Under the pieces are notes generated by a model. The model saw nothing but the letters and a program-made list of their open reading frames with translations. It was not told the DNA's origin and ran no database searches. A program made the translations under genes and the position numbers. Positions 43,877-55,328 of a DNA stretch of 64,000 nt are shown here, in pieces. Source of the DNA: Ancylobacter koreensis (GTDB lineage Bacteria > Pseudomonadota > Alphaproteobacteria > Rhizobiales > Xanthobacteraceae); the NCBI RefSeq assembly GCF_023016525.1, contig NZ_JALKCG010000004.1, forward strand, positions 186,001 through 250,000, read 5' to 3'. Numbering within the stretch: position 1 is the stretch's first letter; every line of letters begins with the position of its first letter.

Positions 43877-43965
43877 GCGGCGACGCCCTTTCCTTTTTCG
43901 CGGCGGGACGGATAGAACAGGGCGTCGGCGTTCCATCGCCCTGTCATCCGCCTCCGGCCTGTGAA

Positions 43966-45147
43966 ATGAACTCGATCTTCGCCGACCTGCCCACCACCGT
44001 CTTCGAGACCATGTCGCGGCTCGCGCGCGAGCATCAGGCGGTCAATCTCGGTCAGGGTTTCCCGGACGATCCCGGCCCGCTCGACGTGCGCCGCAAGGCG
44101 GCCGAGGCGGTGGTCGACGGCTGGAACCAGTACCCGCCGATGATGGGCACGCCGGAACTGCGCCGTGCCGTCGCCGACCATTACCGCGACTGGCAGGGGC
44201 TCGACCTCGACCCGGACGCCGAGGTGATGATCACCTCCGGCGCCACTGAGGCGATTGCCGGCGCGCTGCTGGCGCTGATCGAGCCCGGCGACGAGGTGGT
44301 GCTGTTCCAGCCGCTCTACGATGCCTATCTGCCGCTGGTGAAGCGGGCGGGCGGCGTGCCGCGCCTCGTGCGTCTCGTGCCGCCGGCGTGGCGGCTGACG
44401 GAGGAGGCGCTGGCCGGCACCTTCAGCCCACGCACCCGCCTCGTGCTGTTCAACAACCCGCACAACCCGACCGGCCGGGTTTTCGATGCCGGCGAGCTGG
44501 AGCTTCTGGCGCGCTTCTGCGAGCGGTCCGGCGCCGTGCTGGTGAGCGACGAGGTGTGGGAGCACGTGATCTTCGATGGCGCGGAGCATCGCTCCGTGCT
44601 CGCTTTGCCGGGAATGCGCGAGCGGGCGGTGAAGATCGGCTCGGCCGGCAAGATCTTCGGCATGACCGGCTGGAAGGTCGGCTTCGTTTGCGCCGCGCCG
44701 GGGCTGATGAAGGCGCTCTCCAAGGTGCACCAGTTTCTCACCTTCACCACGCCGCCGGCCTTGCAGCAGGCGGTGGCGTACGGGCTGGGCAAGGAGCGCG
44801 ACTGGTTCCTCTCGACCCGCGCCAATCTCCAGCGCTCGCGCGACCGGCTGGCGGCCGGCCTGACGGGATTGGGTCTTCCCGTGCTCCCCTCGGCGGGCAC
44901 CTATTTCCTCAATGTCGACCTCGCCCCGCTCGACCCGGCGCTGCGCGACGAGGCGTTCTGCCTGAGCCTTGTGGCGCGCGAGGGCGTGGCGGCCATTCCG
45001 GTCTCGGCCTTTTATGCCGAGGCGCCGGTGCAAAGCGTGGTGCGCTTCTGCTTCGCCAAGACCGACGCCACGCTCGACCGGGCGCTGGAGCGGCTGTCGG
45101 GTGTGGCGTCTGCGGGCCGCTCAATGCTCTCGCATGTGCACAAATGA
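43966..45147 (+). CDS. Class-I/II PLP aminotransferase
   Basis: A 393-residue fold-type-I aminotransferase. It shows VNLGQGFPDDPGP, YPPMMGTPELRRAVADHY, TSGATEAIAGALLALIEPGD, the NNPHNPTGRVF segment, VSDEVWEHVIFD and the PLP lysine in SAGKIFGMTGWKVGFV. The pattern is close to methionine/kynurenine-glutamine aminotransferases (YbdL/KAT type), but the substrate is not certain. It lies 89 nt after the iron operon and may share its transcript. Cytosolic. Confidence 0.9.
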   Translation: MNSIFADLPTTVFETMSRLAREHQAVNLGQGFPDDPGPLDVRRKAAEAVVDGWNQYPPMMGTPELRRAVADHYRDWQGLDLDPDAEVMITSGATEAIAGALLALIEPGDEVVLFQPLYDAYLPLVKRAGGVPRLVRLVPPAWRLTEEALAGTFSPRTRLVLFNNPHNPTGRVFDAGELELLARFCERSGAVLVSDEVWEHVIFDGAEHRSVLALPGMRERAVKIGSAGKIFGMTGWKVGFVCAAPGLMKALSKVHQFLTFTTPPALQQAVAYGLGKERDWFLSTRANLQRSRDRLAAGLTGLGLPVLPSAGTYFLNVDLAPLDPALRDEAFCLSLVAREGVAAIPVSAFYAEAPVQSVVRFCFAKTDATLDRALERLSGVASAGRSMLSHVHK

Positions 45148-45274
45148 TGTCCTCTGCACGGGACCGAACAATGTCCTGTGCAATTTCGAAGTTTCTTGCC
45201 TACGAAATGGGCATCGCATCTGCCCATCGCTGAGGCGGCGGCGGGACCGGCCTGCCCCCGTGCGGCGCGCGGTG

Positions 45275-45291
45275 TTGGCACGGCCATTGCA
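45275..45291 (+). promoter_or_regulatory. Sigma-54 (RpoN) promoter of the urea transporter operon
   Basis: TTGGCACGGCCATTGCA fits the sigma-54 consensus (YTGGCACG-R-NNN-TTGCW) at every defined base, with the -24 GG at 45277-45278 and the -12 GC at 45289-45290. It lies 60 nt before the urtA start codon, so the transcript would begin near 45302. Two similar ATGTCC(T)..TGCA(C/A) stretches at about 45144-45183 could be upstream activator sites. NtrC control under nitrogen limitation is inferred. Confidence 0.85.
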
Positions 45292-45350
45292 CTCCTTCCC
45301 TTCGGCGCGCGGACGGGGGTCCTGCGCGCGAACTCCAGAAGGGAAAGAAT

Positions 45351-46661
45351 ATGCTCAACCTGTTCAGTCAGGCGCGGCACGCGGCTCGTCGCGTCGCCGT
45401 CGGCGCCGCCGCGCTCGCGCTTGCCGGCACCGCCATCCCCGCTTCCGCGCAGGAAACGATCAAGGTCGGCGTGCTCCACTCGCTGTCGGGCACCATGGCC
45501 ATCAGCGAGACCACGCTGAAGGACACCGTCCTGTTCATGGTGCAGGAACAGAACGCCGCCGGTGGCGTGCTGGGCAAGAAGCTCGAAGCCGTGGTGGTCG
45601 ATCCGGCCTCCAACTGGCCGCTCTTCGCCGAAAAGGCGCGCGAGCTGATCGCCAAGGAGAAGGTCGCGGTCGTGTTCGGCTGCTGGACCTCGGTGTCGCG
45701 CAAGTCCGTGCTGCCGGTCTTCAAGGAGCTGAACTCGATCCTCTTCTACCCCGTCCAGTACGAGGGCGAGGAGAGCGAGCGCAACGTGTTCTACACCGGC
45801 GCCGCCCCGAACCAGCAGGCCATCCCGGCTGTCGACTACCTGATGGCCAATGAAGGCGTGAAGCGCTGGGTGCTCGCGGGCACCGACTACGTTTACCCGC
45901 GCACCACCAACAAGATCCTCGAAGCCTATCTGAAGTCCAAGGGCGTCCCCGCCGAGGACATCATGATCAACTACACGCCGTTCGGTCATTCCGACTGGCA
46001 GACCATCGTCGCCGACATCAAGAAGTTCGGCTCGGCCGGCAAGAAGACCGCCGTCGTCTCGACCATCAACGGCGATGCCAATGTTCCCTTCTACAAGGAG
46101 CTCGGCAACCAGGGCATCAAGGCGACCGACATCCCGGTCGTGGCCTTCTCGGTCGGCGAGGAAGAACTCGCGGGCATCGACACCAAGCCGCTGGTCGGCC
46201 ATCTCGCCGCGTGGAACTACTTCCAGTCGGTCGACACCCCCGAGAACAAGGACTTCATCGCCAAGTGGCGCGCGTACACCAAGAACGACAAGCGCGTGAC
46301 CAACGACCCGATGGAGGCCACCGTCATCGGCTTTAACATGTGGGTCAAGGCGGTCGAGAAGGCCGGCACCACCGATCCGGACGCGGTCATCCCGGCGCTG
46401 ATCGGCGTCGCGGTTCCGAACCTGTCGGGCGGCTTCTCGGCGATGATGCCGAACCACCACATCACCAAGCCGGTGCTGATCGGCGAGATCAAGGACGACG
46501 GCCAGTTCGACATCGTCGAGCAGACCCCGGGCCTGATCGTCGCGGAAGAGTGGTCGCCCTACCTCGAAGGTTCGAAGGACCTGATCGCCGATTGGCGCTC
46601 GCCGATGAACTGCGGCAACTTCAACGTCAAGACCGGCAAGTGCGGCGGCGCGGGCAAGTGA
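45351..46661 (+). CDS. urtA: Urea ABC transporter substrate-binding protein
   Basis: A 436-residue periplasmic urea-binding protein. A signal peptide of about 34 residues ends near ASAQETIKVG. Typical UrtA segments follow: VLHSLSGTMAISETTLKD, FGCWTSVSRKSVLPVF, YPVQYEGEESERNVFYTGAAPNQQ and the C-terminal EEWSPYLEGSKDLIADWRSP. It captures urea for UrtBCDE. Ribosome-binding site GAAGGGAAAG. A sigma-54 promoter lies upstream and strong hairpins follow before urtB. Confidence 0.97.
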   Translation: MLNLFSQARHAARRVAVGAAALALAGTAIPASAQETIKVGVLHSLSGTMAISETTLKDTVLFMVQEQNAAGGVLGKKLEAVVVDPASNWPLFAEKARELIAKEKVAVVFGCWTSVSRKSVLPVFKELNSILFYPVQYEGEESERNVFYTGAAPNQQAIPAVDYLMANEGVKRWVLAGTDYVYPRTTNKILEAYLKSKGVPAEDIMINYTPFGHSDWQTIVADIKKFGSAGKKTAVVSTINGDANVPFYKELGNQGIKATDIPVVAFSVGEEELAGIDTKPLVGHLAAWNYFQSVDTPENKDFIAKWRAYTKNDKRVTNDPMEATVIGFNMWVKAVEKAGTTDPDAVIPALIGVAVPNLSGGFSAMMPNHHITKPVLIGEIKDDGQFDIVEQTPGLIVAEEWSPYLEGSKDLIADWRSPMNCGNFNVKTGKCGGAGK

Positions 46662-46712
46662 GCCCCACGAACCCCTTGCCCGGACGCGCTCGCCGCGTCT
46701 GAGCCGACGACA

Positions 46713-46765
46713 TCCGGCCGCCCACGGGCGGCCGGACCCGGCACCGGACGCCGGACGCGTCCGGC
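46713..46765 (+). other. Hairpins in the urtA-urtB gap
   Basis: An 11-bp near-perfect stem (TCCGGCCGCCC pairing with GGGCGGCCGGA, 46713-46736) is followed by a 16-bp palindrome GCCGGACGCGTCCGGC (46750-46765). No T-run follows. Such structures downstream of a binding-protein gene often stabilise its mRNA or reduce downstream expression; here that is inferred. Confidence 0.55.
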
Positions 46766-46846
46766 CTTCCGACATCGGACTGCGATCTCCGATCCCTCCG
46801 TCGCCGGGGAGCCCTCCGGCCATCCGCAGCGCGACATCGACGGAAG

Positions 46847-48484
46847 ATGATGACATTCAGCGCCCGACTTCGCCGCCTCGCCGGCGGCCTTCTCCTCACC
46901 CTGTTCGCCTTCTGCGCCGGACCCGGCACGGAGCAGGCCATGGCCCAGGGTTCCAGCGCGCCAGACATCAGCGCGCCGCTCGCCCAGCTCGCCAATGACA
47001 ATTACGGCGACACCGAAGCCGCTCTCGGCGCGCTCGCCCTGAGCGGCAGCCCGGCGGCCGCCGGCGTCGTCGCGGCGCTCGCGGACGGCAAGCTCGTCTT
47101 CAGCACCTCGCCGCGCCAGGTCTATATCCGTGGCGACGCCGGTCTCATCGACCCGTTGACCATGCAGCCGGTGGCCGATGCCCCGGCGGTGAAGCCGGTG
47201 CGCGTCAACAACCGCATCCGCCGCGCCATCGACGCAGCCAACGGCGCGCTATCGCTGGTCAGCCCCGACCCCGCCAAGCGGATGGAGGCGGCGAACGCCG
47301 TCGGCCGCTCGCGGGACGAGGCGGCGTTGCCGGCGCTTGATGTCGCCCTCGCTAAGGAGGCCGACCCGAAGGTCAAGTCGGCGATGACGCTGGCGCGCGC
47401 CTCGATCGTTATCGGCAAGGAGGGCATCAGCCCCGCCGAACGCATCGCGGCCGTCGATCTCGTCGCCGCCGAAGGAAATCAGGAAGCGCTTGCGATCCTG
47501 CGCAGCGTGCCGGCCAGCGCGGCGCCGGAGGTGAAGCAGGCAGCGGCGGCGGCCATCGACGCCATCGAGCGCAACCTCGCCATGTGGAGCATGGCGCAGA
47601 ATGTCTGGTACGGCCTCTCGCTCGGCTCGGTGCTGCTGCTCGCCGCCATCGGCCTCGCCATCACCTTCGGCGTGATGGGCGTGATCAACATGGCGCATGG
47701 CGAGATGGTGATGCTCGGCGCCTATACGACCTTCGTCGTGCAGGAACTGATCCGCACCTACAATCCCGCCCTGTTCGACCTCTCGCTGATCATCGCCATC
47801 CCGCTCGCCTTCGTCTTCACAGGCCTCATCGGCATCATCATCGAGCGCACCGTGATCCGGTTCCTCTACGGCCGGGCGCTGGAAACGCTGCTCGCCACCT
47901 GGGGCATCTCGCTGATCCTGCAGCAGGCGATCCGAACCCTGTTCGGCCCGACCAACCGCGAGGTGGGCGCGCCGAGCTGGATGTCGGGCTCCTTCGAGAT
48001 CGGGCAGCTCTCCATCACCTATGGCCGGCTCTGGATCATCGTCTTCGCCATCCTCGTCTTCGTCGCGCTGCTGGCCACGCTGCGGCTGACCCGCATCGGC
48101 CTCGAAATGCGCGCCGTGACGCAGAACCGGCGCATGGCCGCCTCCATGGGCATCCGCACCAACTGGGTCGACGCGGCGACCTTCGGCCTCGGCTCGGGCA
48201 TCGCCGGCATGGCGGGCGTCGCGCTCAGCCAGATCGACAACGTCTCGCCCAATCTCGGCCAGAGCTACATCATCGACAGCTTCCTCGTCGTGGTGTTCGG
48301 CGGCGTCGGCAATCTGTGGGGCACGCTGGTGGGCGCCATGTCGCTCGGCGTCGCCAACAAGCTGCTGGAACCCTATGCGGGCGCCGTGCTCGGCAAGATC
48401 GCCCTGCTCGTCATCGTCATCCTGTTCATCCAGAAGCGCCCGCGCGGCCTCTTCGCCCTCAAGGGGAGGTCGATCGAAGCATGA
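46847..48484 (+). CDS. urtB: Urea ABC transporter permease UrtB
   Basis: A 545-residue branched-chain-type permease. A signal-like N-terminus and a periplasmic helical-repeat region of about 245 residues, characteristic of UrtB, precede the LivH-type membrane domain (SLGSVLLLAAIGLAITFGVMGVINMAHGEMVMLGAYTTFV). With UrtC it forms the urea channel of the transporter. The stop overlaps the urtC start (ATGA). Inner membrane. Confidence 0.96.
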   Translation: MMTFSARLRRLAGGLLLTLFAFCAGPGTEQAMAQGSSAPDISAPLAQLANDNYGDTEAALGALALSGSPAAAGVVAALADGKLVFSTSPRQVYIRGDAGLIDPLTMQPVADAPAVKPVRVNNRIRRAIDAANGALSLVSPDPAKRMEAANAVGRSRDEAALPALDVALAKEADPKVKSAMTLARASIVIGKEGISPAERIAAVDLVAAEGNQEALAILRSVPASAAPEVKQAAAAAIDAIERNLAMWSMAQNVWYGLSLGSVLLLAAIGLAITFGVMGVINMAHGEMVMLGAYTTFVVQELIRTYNPALFDLSLIIAIPLAFVFTGLIGIIIERTVIRFLYGRALETLLATWGISLILQQAIRTLFGPTNREVGAPSWMSGSFEIGQLSITYGRLWIIVFAILVFVALLATLRLTRIGLEMRAVTQNRRMAASMGIRTNWVDAATFGLGSGIAGMAGVALSQIDNVSPNLGQSYIIDSFLVVVFGGVGNLWGTLVGAMSLGVANKLLEPYAGAVLGKIALLVIVILFIQKRPRGLFALKGRSIEA

Positions 48485-49662
48485 GCACGACCCAGACCCG
48501 TCAGCCCGCCCTGCTCGGTACCAGCGGCCTCGTCTTCCTCGGCGTGCTGGTTGCCGCCGCCGTGCTGGTGCCGATCCTCAACCTCGCCATCTCGCCGGAT
48601 TCGGCGGTGCACGTGCCGACCTATGTCGTCTCGCTGCTCGGGAAGTACCTGACCTATGCGCTGCTCGCGCTGTCGGTCGACCTCATCTGGGGGTATGTCG
48701 GCATCCTCTCGCTCGGCCAGGGCGCCTTCTTCGCGCTCGGCGGCTACGCGATGGGCATGTATCTGATGCGCCAGATCGGCACGCGCGGCGTCTATGGCGA
48801 CCCTGTGCTGCCGGACTTCATGGTGTTCCTGAACTGGAAGGAACTGCCCTGGTTCTGGTACGGCTTCGACTGGTTCCCCTTCGCCGCGCTGATGGTGCTG
48901 CTGGCGCCGGGCATCCTCGCTTTGGTGTTCGGCTGGTTCGCCTTCCGCTCGCGCGTCACCGGCGTCTACCTGTCGATCATCACTCAGGCGATGACCTTCG
49001 CGCTGCTGCTGGCCTTCTTCCGCAACGACATGGGCTTCGGCGGCAATAACGGCTTGACCGACTTCAAGGATATTCTCGGCTTCAACATCCAGTCGGACGG
49101 CACGCGCATCGTGCTGTTCGTGCTCTCGGCGCTGGCGCTGGGGCTCGGCTACCTGCTGTGCCGCTTCCTCGTGCGCTCGCATTTCGGCAAGGTGCTGGTG
49201 GCGATCCGCGACGCGGAAACGCGGGTGCGCTTCACCGGCTACAGGGCGGAGAACTACAAGCTGGTCGCCTTCGTGGCCTCGGCCATGCTGGCCGGCATCG
49301 CCGGCGCGCTCTACGTGCCGCAGGTCGGCATCATCAACCCGTCCGAGTTCTCGCCGGCCAATTCCATCGAGATCATCGTCTGGGTGGCAGTGGGCGGGCG
49401 CGGCACGCTGGTCGGCGCGGCGCTCGGCGCGGTGCTGGTGAACTACGCCAAGACCTACTTCACCTCAGGCATGCTCGCTCCCTACTGGCTGTTCATGCTC
49501 GGCGGCCTGTTCGTGGCAGTGACGCTGTTCCTGCCCAAGGGCATCGTCGGGACCTTCTACGAGTGGCGCGCGCGCCGCCGCGAGCGCGACGACATTCCCG
49601 GAGAATCGCCCGGTGAGCTGCCCGGCGAGCCGCCGCTCGCCGAACCCAAGCCGGCCGCGTAG
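48481..49662 (+). CDS. urtC: Urea ABC transporter permease UrtC
   Basis: A 393-residue LivM-type permease with eight to ten membrane segments and the motifs LSVDLIWGYVGILSLGQGAFFALGGYAMGMYLM, TQAMTFALLLAFFRNDMGFGGNNGLTDF and GGRGTLVGAALGAVLVNYAKTYF. The ATG at 48481 overlaps the urtB stop. The C-terminal tail is Pro/Glu-rich. Partner of UrtB in the inner membrane. Confidence 0.96.
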   Translation: MSTTQTRQPALLGTSGLVFLGVLVAAAVLVPILNLAISPDSAVHVPTYVVSLLGKYLTYALLALSVDLIWGYVGILSLGQGAFFALGGYAMGMYLMRQIGTRGVYGDPVLPDFMVFLNWKELPWFWYGFDWFPFAALMVLLAPGILALVFGWFAFRSRVTGVYLSIITQAMTFALLLAFFRNDMGFGGNNGLTDFKDILGFNIQSDGTRIVLFVLSALALGLGYLLCRFLVRSHFGKVLVAIRDAETRVRFTGYRAENYKLVAFVASAMLAGIAGALYVPQVGIINPSEFSPANSIEIIVWVAVGGRGTLVGAALGAVLVNYAKTYFTSGMLAPYWLFMLGGLFVAVTLFLPKGIVGTFYEWRARRRERDDIPGESPGELPGEPPLAEPKPAA

Positions 49663-49672
49663 GGAGGCGAAC

Positions 49673-50482
49673 ATGAGCGACATCGACACGCTGGAGCCCC
49701 GCACCGCCGAGCCGGCGCCCGCCGCCCGCAAGGAGCTGACCGAGGCGCTGCTCTATCTCGACGCGGTCACGGTCACCTTCGACGGCTTCCGGGCGCTGAA
49801 CGCGCTTTCCTTCACCGTCGACCCCGGCGAGATGCGGGCCATCATCGGCCCGAACGGCGCGGGAAAGACGACGATGATGGACGTCATCACCGGCAAGACC
49901 CGGCCCGACCGCGGCGACGTCTTCTTCAACGGCGGCACGACCGACCTCACCAAGCTCGACGAGACGCAGATCGCCACCCTCGGCATCGGCCGCAAGTTCC
50001 AGAAGCCGACGGTGTTCGAGAACCATACGGTGATCGACAATCTGCGCCTCGCGCTGAAGGGCCAGCGCCGCGCGCTGCCCAACATTTTCCGTCGCGAGAG
50101 TGCGGCCGAGCGCGAGCGCATCGACGAGATCTTCGAGACCATCAGGCTGACCGAGCACAAGGACCGCCTCGGTGGCGCGCTCTCGCACGGCCAGAAGCAG
50201 TGGCTGGAGATCGGCATGCTGCTGGCGCAGGACCCCAAGCTGCTGCTGGTGGACGAGCCGGTCGCCGGAATGACGGACGCCGAGACCGCGCAGACCGCCG
50301 AGCTGCTGCGCGAGATCAACGCCAACGGCCATTCCGTCGTCGTGGTCGAGCACGACATGACCTTCGTGCGCGACCTCGGCGTGCGCGTCATGTGCCTGCA
50401 CGAAGGATCGGTGCTGGCGGAAGGCACGCTCGATCAGGTGAGCGCCAATGAGCGCGTCATCGAAGTCTATCTGGGACGCTAG
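49673..50482 (+). CDS. urtD: Urea ABC transporter ATP-binding protein UrtD
   Basis: A 269-residue LivG-type ATPase: Walker A GPNGAGKTT, GRKFQKPTVFENHTVIDNL, signature region LSHGQKQWLEIGMLL, Walker B LLLVDEPVAGMTD and the switch His in VVVEHDMTFV. The ATG at 49673 follows AGGGAGGCG, ten nt after urtC. It drives urea import together with UrtE. Confidence 0.96.
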   Translation: MSDIDTLEPRTAEPAPAARKELTEALLYLDAVTVTFDGFRALNALSFTVDPGEMRAIIGPNGAGKTTMMDVITGKTRPDRGDVFFNGGTTDLTKLDETQIATLGIGRKFQKPTVFENHTVIDNLRLALKGQRRALPNIFRRESAAERERIDEIFETIRLTEHKDRLGGALSHGQKQWLEIGMLLAQDPKLLLVDEPVAGMTDAETAQTAELLREINANGHSVVVVEHDMTFVRDLGVRVMCLHEGSVLAEGTLDQVSANERVIEVYLGR

Positions 50483-50486
50483 GCGC

Positions 50487-51182
50487 ATGCTGGAAGTTCA
50501 GGACGTCAACCTCTTCTACGGCGCCGCGCAGGCGCTGCGCGGGGTCTCGCTGAAGGCCGAGCCGGGGAAAGTGACCTGCGTGCTCGGCCGCAACGGCGTC
50601 GGCAAGACCAGCCTGATGCGCGCCATTGTCGGGCAGGCGCCGGTCGCCAAGGGTAGCATCCGTTTCGGGGGCGAGGACATCACCGCGATGGCGCCGTCCG
50701 AGCGGGCGCGGCGCGGCATCGCCTTCGTGCCTCAGGGCCGCGAGATATTCCCGCTGCTCACCGTCGCGGAGAATCTGGAGACTGGCTTCGCCCCGCTCAA
50801 GCGGGCCGACCGCAACATCCCCGACGACGTTTTCTCGCTGTTCCCGGTGCTCGATTCGATGCTGCGCCGGCGCGGCGGCGACCTCTCGGGCGGCCAGCAG
50901 CAGCAGCTCGCCATCGGCCGCGCGCTGGTGATGCGGCCGAAGGTGCTGGTGCTGGACGAGCCGACCGAGGGCATCCAGCCCTCCATCATCAAGGATATCG
51001 GCAACGCCATCCGCTACTTGCGCTCCAAGGGCGACATCGCCATCGTGCTGGTCGAGCAGTATTTCGACTTCGCCAAGGAACTGGCGGACCATTTCATCGT
51101 GATGGAGCGCGGCGCGGTCGTCATGTCGGGCGATGGCAAGGCCCTCGAGGACCCGGATGTACGCAACCGAATTGCCGTCTGA
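50487..51182 (+). CDS. urtE: Urea ABC transporter ATP-binding protein UrtE
   Basis: A 231-residue LivF-type ATPase: MLEVQDVNLFYGAAQALRGVSL, Walker A GRNGVGKTS, signature LSGGQQQQLAIGRALV and Walker B VLVLDEPTEGIQPSI with a switch Gln/His region VLVEQYFDFA. It starts 5 nt after urtD and its 3' end overlaps ureD by 26 nt, which joins the transporter genes to the urease genes in one transcription unit. Confidence 0.96.
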   Translation: MLEVQDVNLFYGAAQALRGVSLKAEPGKVTCVLGRNGVGKTSLMRAIVGQAPVAKGSIRFGGEDITAMAPSERARRGIAFVPQGREIFPLLTVAENLETGFAPLKRADRNIPDDVFSLFPVLDSMLRRRGGDLSGGQQQQLAIGRALVMRPKVLVLDEPTEGIQPSIIKDIGNAIRYLRSKGDIAIVLVEQYFDFAKELADHFIVMERGAVVMSGDGKALEDPDVRNRIAV

Positions 51183-52035
51183 GGCCGCCGCCGCCTCGAT
51201 CCCGGTCGAGCGGCGCGGGCAGGGGCGGGTTTCGGTCGAGGCGCTGGGGCTGGACGGGCGCACCGTGCGCGGGCGCATCGCCGAATCCGGCTTCGCCCGC
51301 GTGCGTTTCCCGCTGTCGGGTCGGCGCGGCCGCTCGCTGGAAGCCGTGATGATCAACACCGGCGGCGGGCTCGCCGGCGGCGATGTCGCGCAGACCTGCC
51401 TGCATGCCGGGCGCGGTGCCCAACTTGTGGTCACGACGCAGGCGGCCGAGAAGGTCTATCGCTCGGACGGGGCGACCTCGCGGGTCGATGTCGAGCTGAC
51501 CGTGGAGGCCGGCGGCTCCATCGACTGGATGCCGCAGGCGACCATCGTCTTCGACGGCGCCCGGCTCGAACGCTCCATTGCCGCCGATGTCGCGCCGGAA
51601 GCGCGACTGCTGCTGGTCGAACCGGTGATCCTCGGCCGTACCGCGCATGGCGAGCGCCTCTCGCACGGCCTGCTGGCCGACCGCTGGCGCATCCGGCGCG
51701 GCGGGCGGCTGGTCTACGCGGACGGCCTCCATCTCGACGGCGACATCGCGCGCACGCTGGACCGCCGCGCCACCGCCGGCGGCTGGGCCGCCTTCGCCAC
51801 GCTGCTGCTGCTGGCGCCCGACGCGGAGGCGCGGCTCGACGCTGTGCGTGCCTCGCTCGGTCTGTCGGAAGAGGGCGAGGGACTGCCCGACGGGCTCGAC
51901 GCCGGCGCCAGCGCGTGGGACGGCATGCTCTCGGTACGCCTGCTCGCGCGCGACGGGGCGCCGCTGGAGCGCGCCATCGCCCGCACCCTCGGCACGCTCG
52001 GCGTCGCCGAGCTTCCCCGCATCTGGCACTCCTGA
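51157..52035 (+). CDS. ureD: Urease accessory protein UreD
   Basis: A 292-residue chaperone of nickel insertion into urease, acting with UreF and UreG. Conserved segments are VMINTGGGLAGGDVAQTCLHAG, VTTQAAEKVYRSDGATSRV and LEWMPQ-like GGSIDWMPQATIVFDGARLERS. The ATG at 51157 lies within the end of urtE. Its stop is joined (TGATG) to a 20-codon frame that leads into ureAB. It is the first gene of the urease set. Confidence 0.95.
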   Translation: MYATELPSEAAAASIPVERRGQGRVSVEALGLDGRTVRGRIAESGFARVRFPLSGRRGRSLEAVMINTGGGLAGGDVAQTCLHAGRGAQLVVTTQAAEKVYRSDGATSRVDVELTVEAGGSIDWMPQATIVFDGARLERSIAADVAPEARLLLVEPVILGRTAHGERLSHGLLADRWRIRRGGRLVYADGLHLDGDIARTLDRRATAGGWAAFATLLLLAPDAEARLDAVRASLGLSEEGEGLPDGLDAGASAWDGMLSVRLLARDGAPLERAIARTLGTLGVAELPRIWHS

Positions 52036-52093
52036 TGCAGGTGCGCTTCGCCTTTCACACGCCCGCCGCCTTTGCTGAGCCGGAGATGCATTC

Positions 52094-52097
<4 letters not shown>
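52035..52097 (+). CDS. Possible 20-codon coupling ORF between ureD and ureAB
   Basis: The ATG overlaps the ureD stop (TGATG at 52033-52037) and the TGA at 52095-52097 overlaps the ureAB start (ATGA). The product would be [20 protein letters not shown]. It fills the whole 58-nt gap. It may serve only to carry ribosomes from ureD to ureAB, or it may be chance; no ribosome-binding site of its own is evident. Confidence 0.25.
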
Positions 52098-52714
<617 letters not shown>

Positions 52715-52768
52715 CCCGCCGACCCTATCGCCTTCCCGCCTGACCGATTGCCCGGAACGGATTGCCCC

Positions 52769-54481
<1,713 letters not shown>

Positions 54482-54554
54482 GTGTGGGAGCGACCGCTCG
54501 GGGCCGGCCTCGAAGGAGGCCACGTCCGGGCCTTGCCGCAACCGGAGTTCCCGC

Positions 54555-55319
54555 ATGATCCGCGCCCGCACCGTTCTTCCCGCCGGCAGCTGGGATGTCG
54601 CCGTCGCCGCCGACCGCGTCGTGCTGCCCCATGACGGCCGCTACCGCCGCCGCATCGCCATGCGCGGCGAGGGCGACGTGGCCTTCCTGCTCGATCTCGA
54701 CGAGGCGACCCGTCTGAAGGACGGCGACGGTCTCGCGCTCGACGACGGGCGCACTGTCGCTGTCATCGCCGCCGAGGAGCCGGTCGCCGAGATCGTCGCG
54801 CGCGACCCGCATCATCTCGCCCGCCTCGCCTGGCATCTGGGCAACCGCCACGTGCCGGCCGAGCTGCTGGCCGACCGCATCCGCATCGCCCGCGACAGCG
54901 TGCTGGAGGAGATGGCGCGCGGTCTCGGCGCTGACGTCTCCATCGTCGAGGCCGCCTTCGAGCCGGAAGGCGGTGCCTATGAGGCCGCCGAGGCGCATGG
55001 TCATCACGATCACGGCCATCACGATCACGGCCATCACGATCACGGCCATCACGATCACGGCCATCACGCTCATGCGCATGGCGAGGCCTGCGGCTGCGGC
55101 CATGACCATGGTCACGATCATCACGCCCACGAGCATCACGCCCACGGACATAACGAGCACGCCCATGCGCCCGAGCGCGCCCGGGACGTGATGCATGTCC
55201 ATGAGCACGACCACGCTCAGGAGCACAAACACGGTGCGGACTGCGGTTGCGGTCACGACCATAGCCACGATCACCACGACCACGGGCACCATGCCCACGG
55301 CCATCGGCATGGCCGCTAG
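54555..55319 (+). CDS. ureE: Urease nickel chaperone UreE with very long His-rich tail
   Basis: A 254-residue UreE; typical members have about 150. The N-terminal peptide-binding domain and the metal-binding domain ([18 protein letters not shown], with the conserved His) cover about residues 1-145. The last 107 residues hold about 46 His, many Asp, and two CGCGHDH motifs, expected to bind many nickel ions. UreE delivers nickel to UreG for urease activation. Four 15-bp DNA repeats encode part of the tail. It lies 73 nt after ureC, a gap with a short hairpin (54506-54521). Confidence 0.94.
   Translation: MIRARTVLPAGSWDVAVAADRVVLPHDGRYRRRIAMRGEGDVAFLLDLDEATRLKDGDGLALDDGRTVAVIAAEEPVAEIVARDPHHLARLAWHLGNRHVPAELLADRIRIARDSVLEEMARGLGADVSIVEAAFEPEGGAYEAAEAHGHHDHGHHDHGHHDHGHHDHGHHAHAHGEACGCGHDHGHDHHAHEHHAHGHNEHAHAPERARDVMHVHEHDHAQEHKHGADCGCGHDHSHDHHDHGHHAHGHRHGR
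55002..55061. repeat. 15-bp tandem repeat in ureE
   Basis: Four exact copies of CATCACGATCACGGC encode the HHDHG pentapeptide repeat of the His-rich tail. The unit is a multiple of three, so copy-number change would lengthen or shorten the tail without a frameshift. Confidence 0.95.
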
Positions 55320-55328
55320 GCTAGGATC

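Noticed and set aside
55002..55061. Tandem repeat considered as a CRISPR or satellite
   Set aside because: The 15-bp units are contiguous without spacers and encode the UreE HHDHG repeats in frame.
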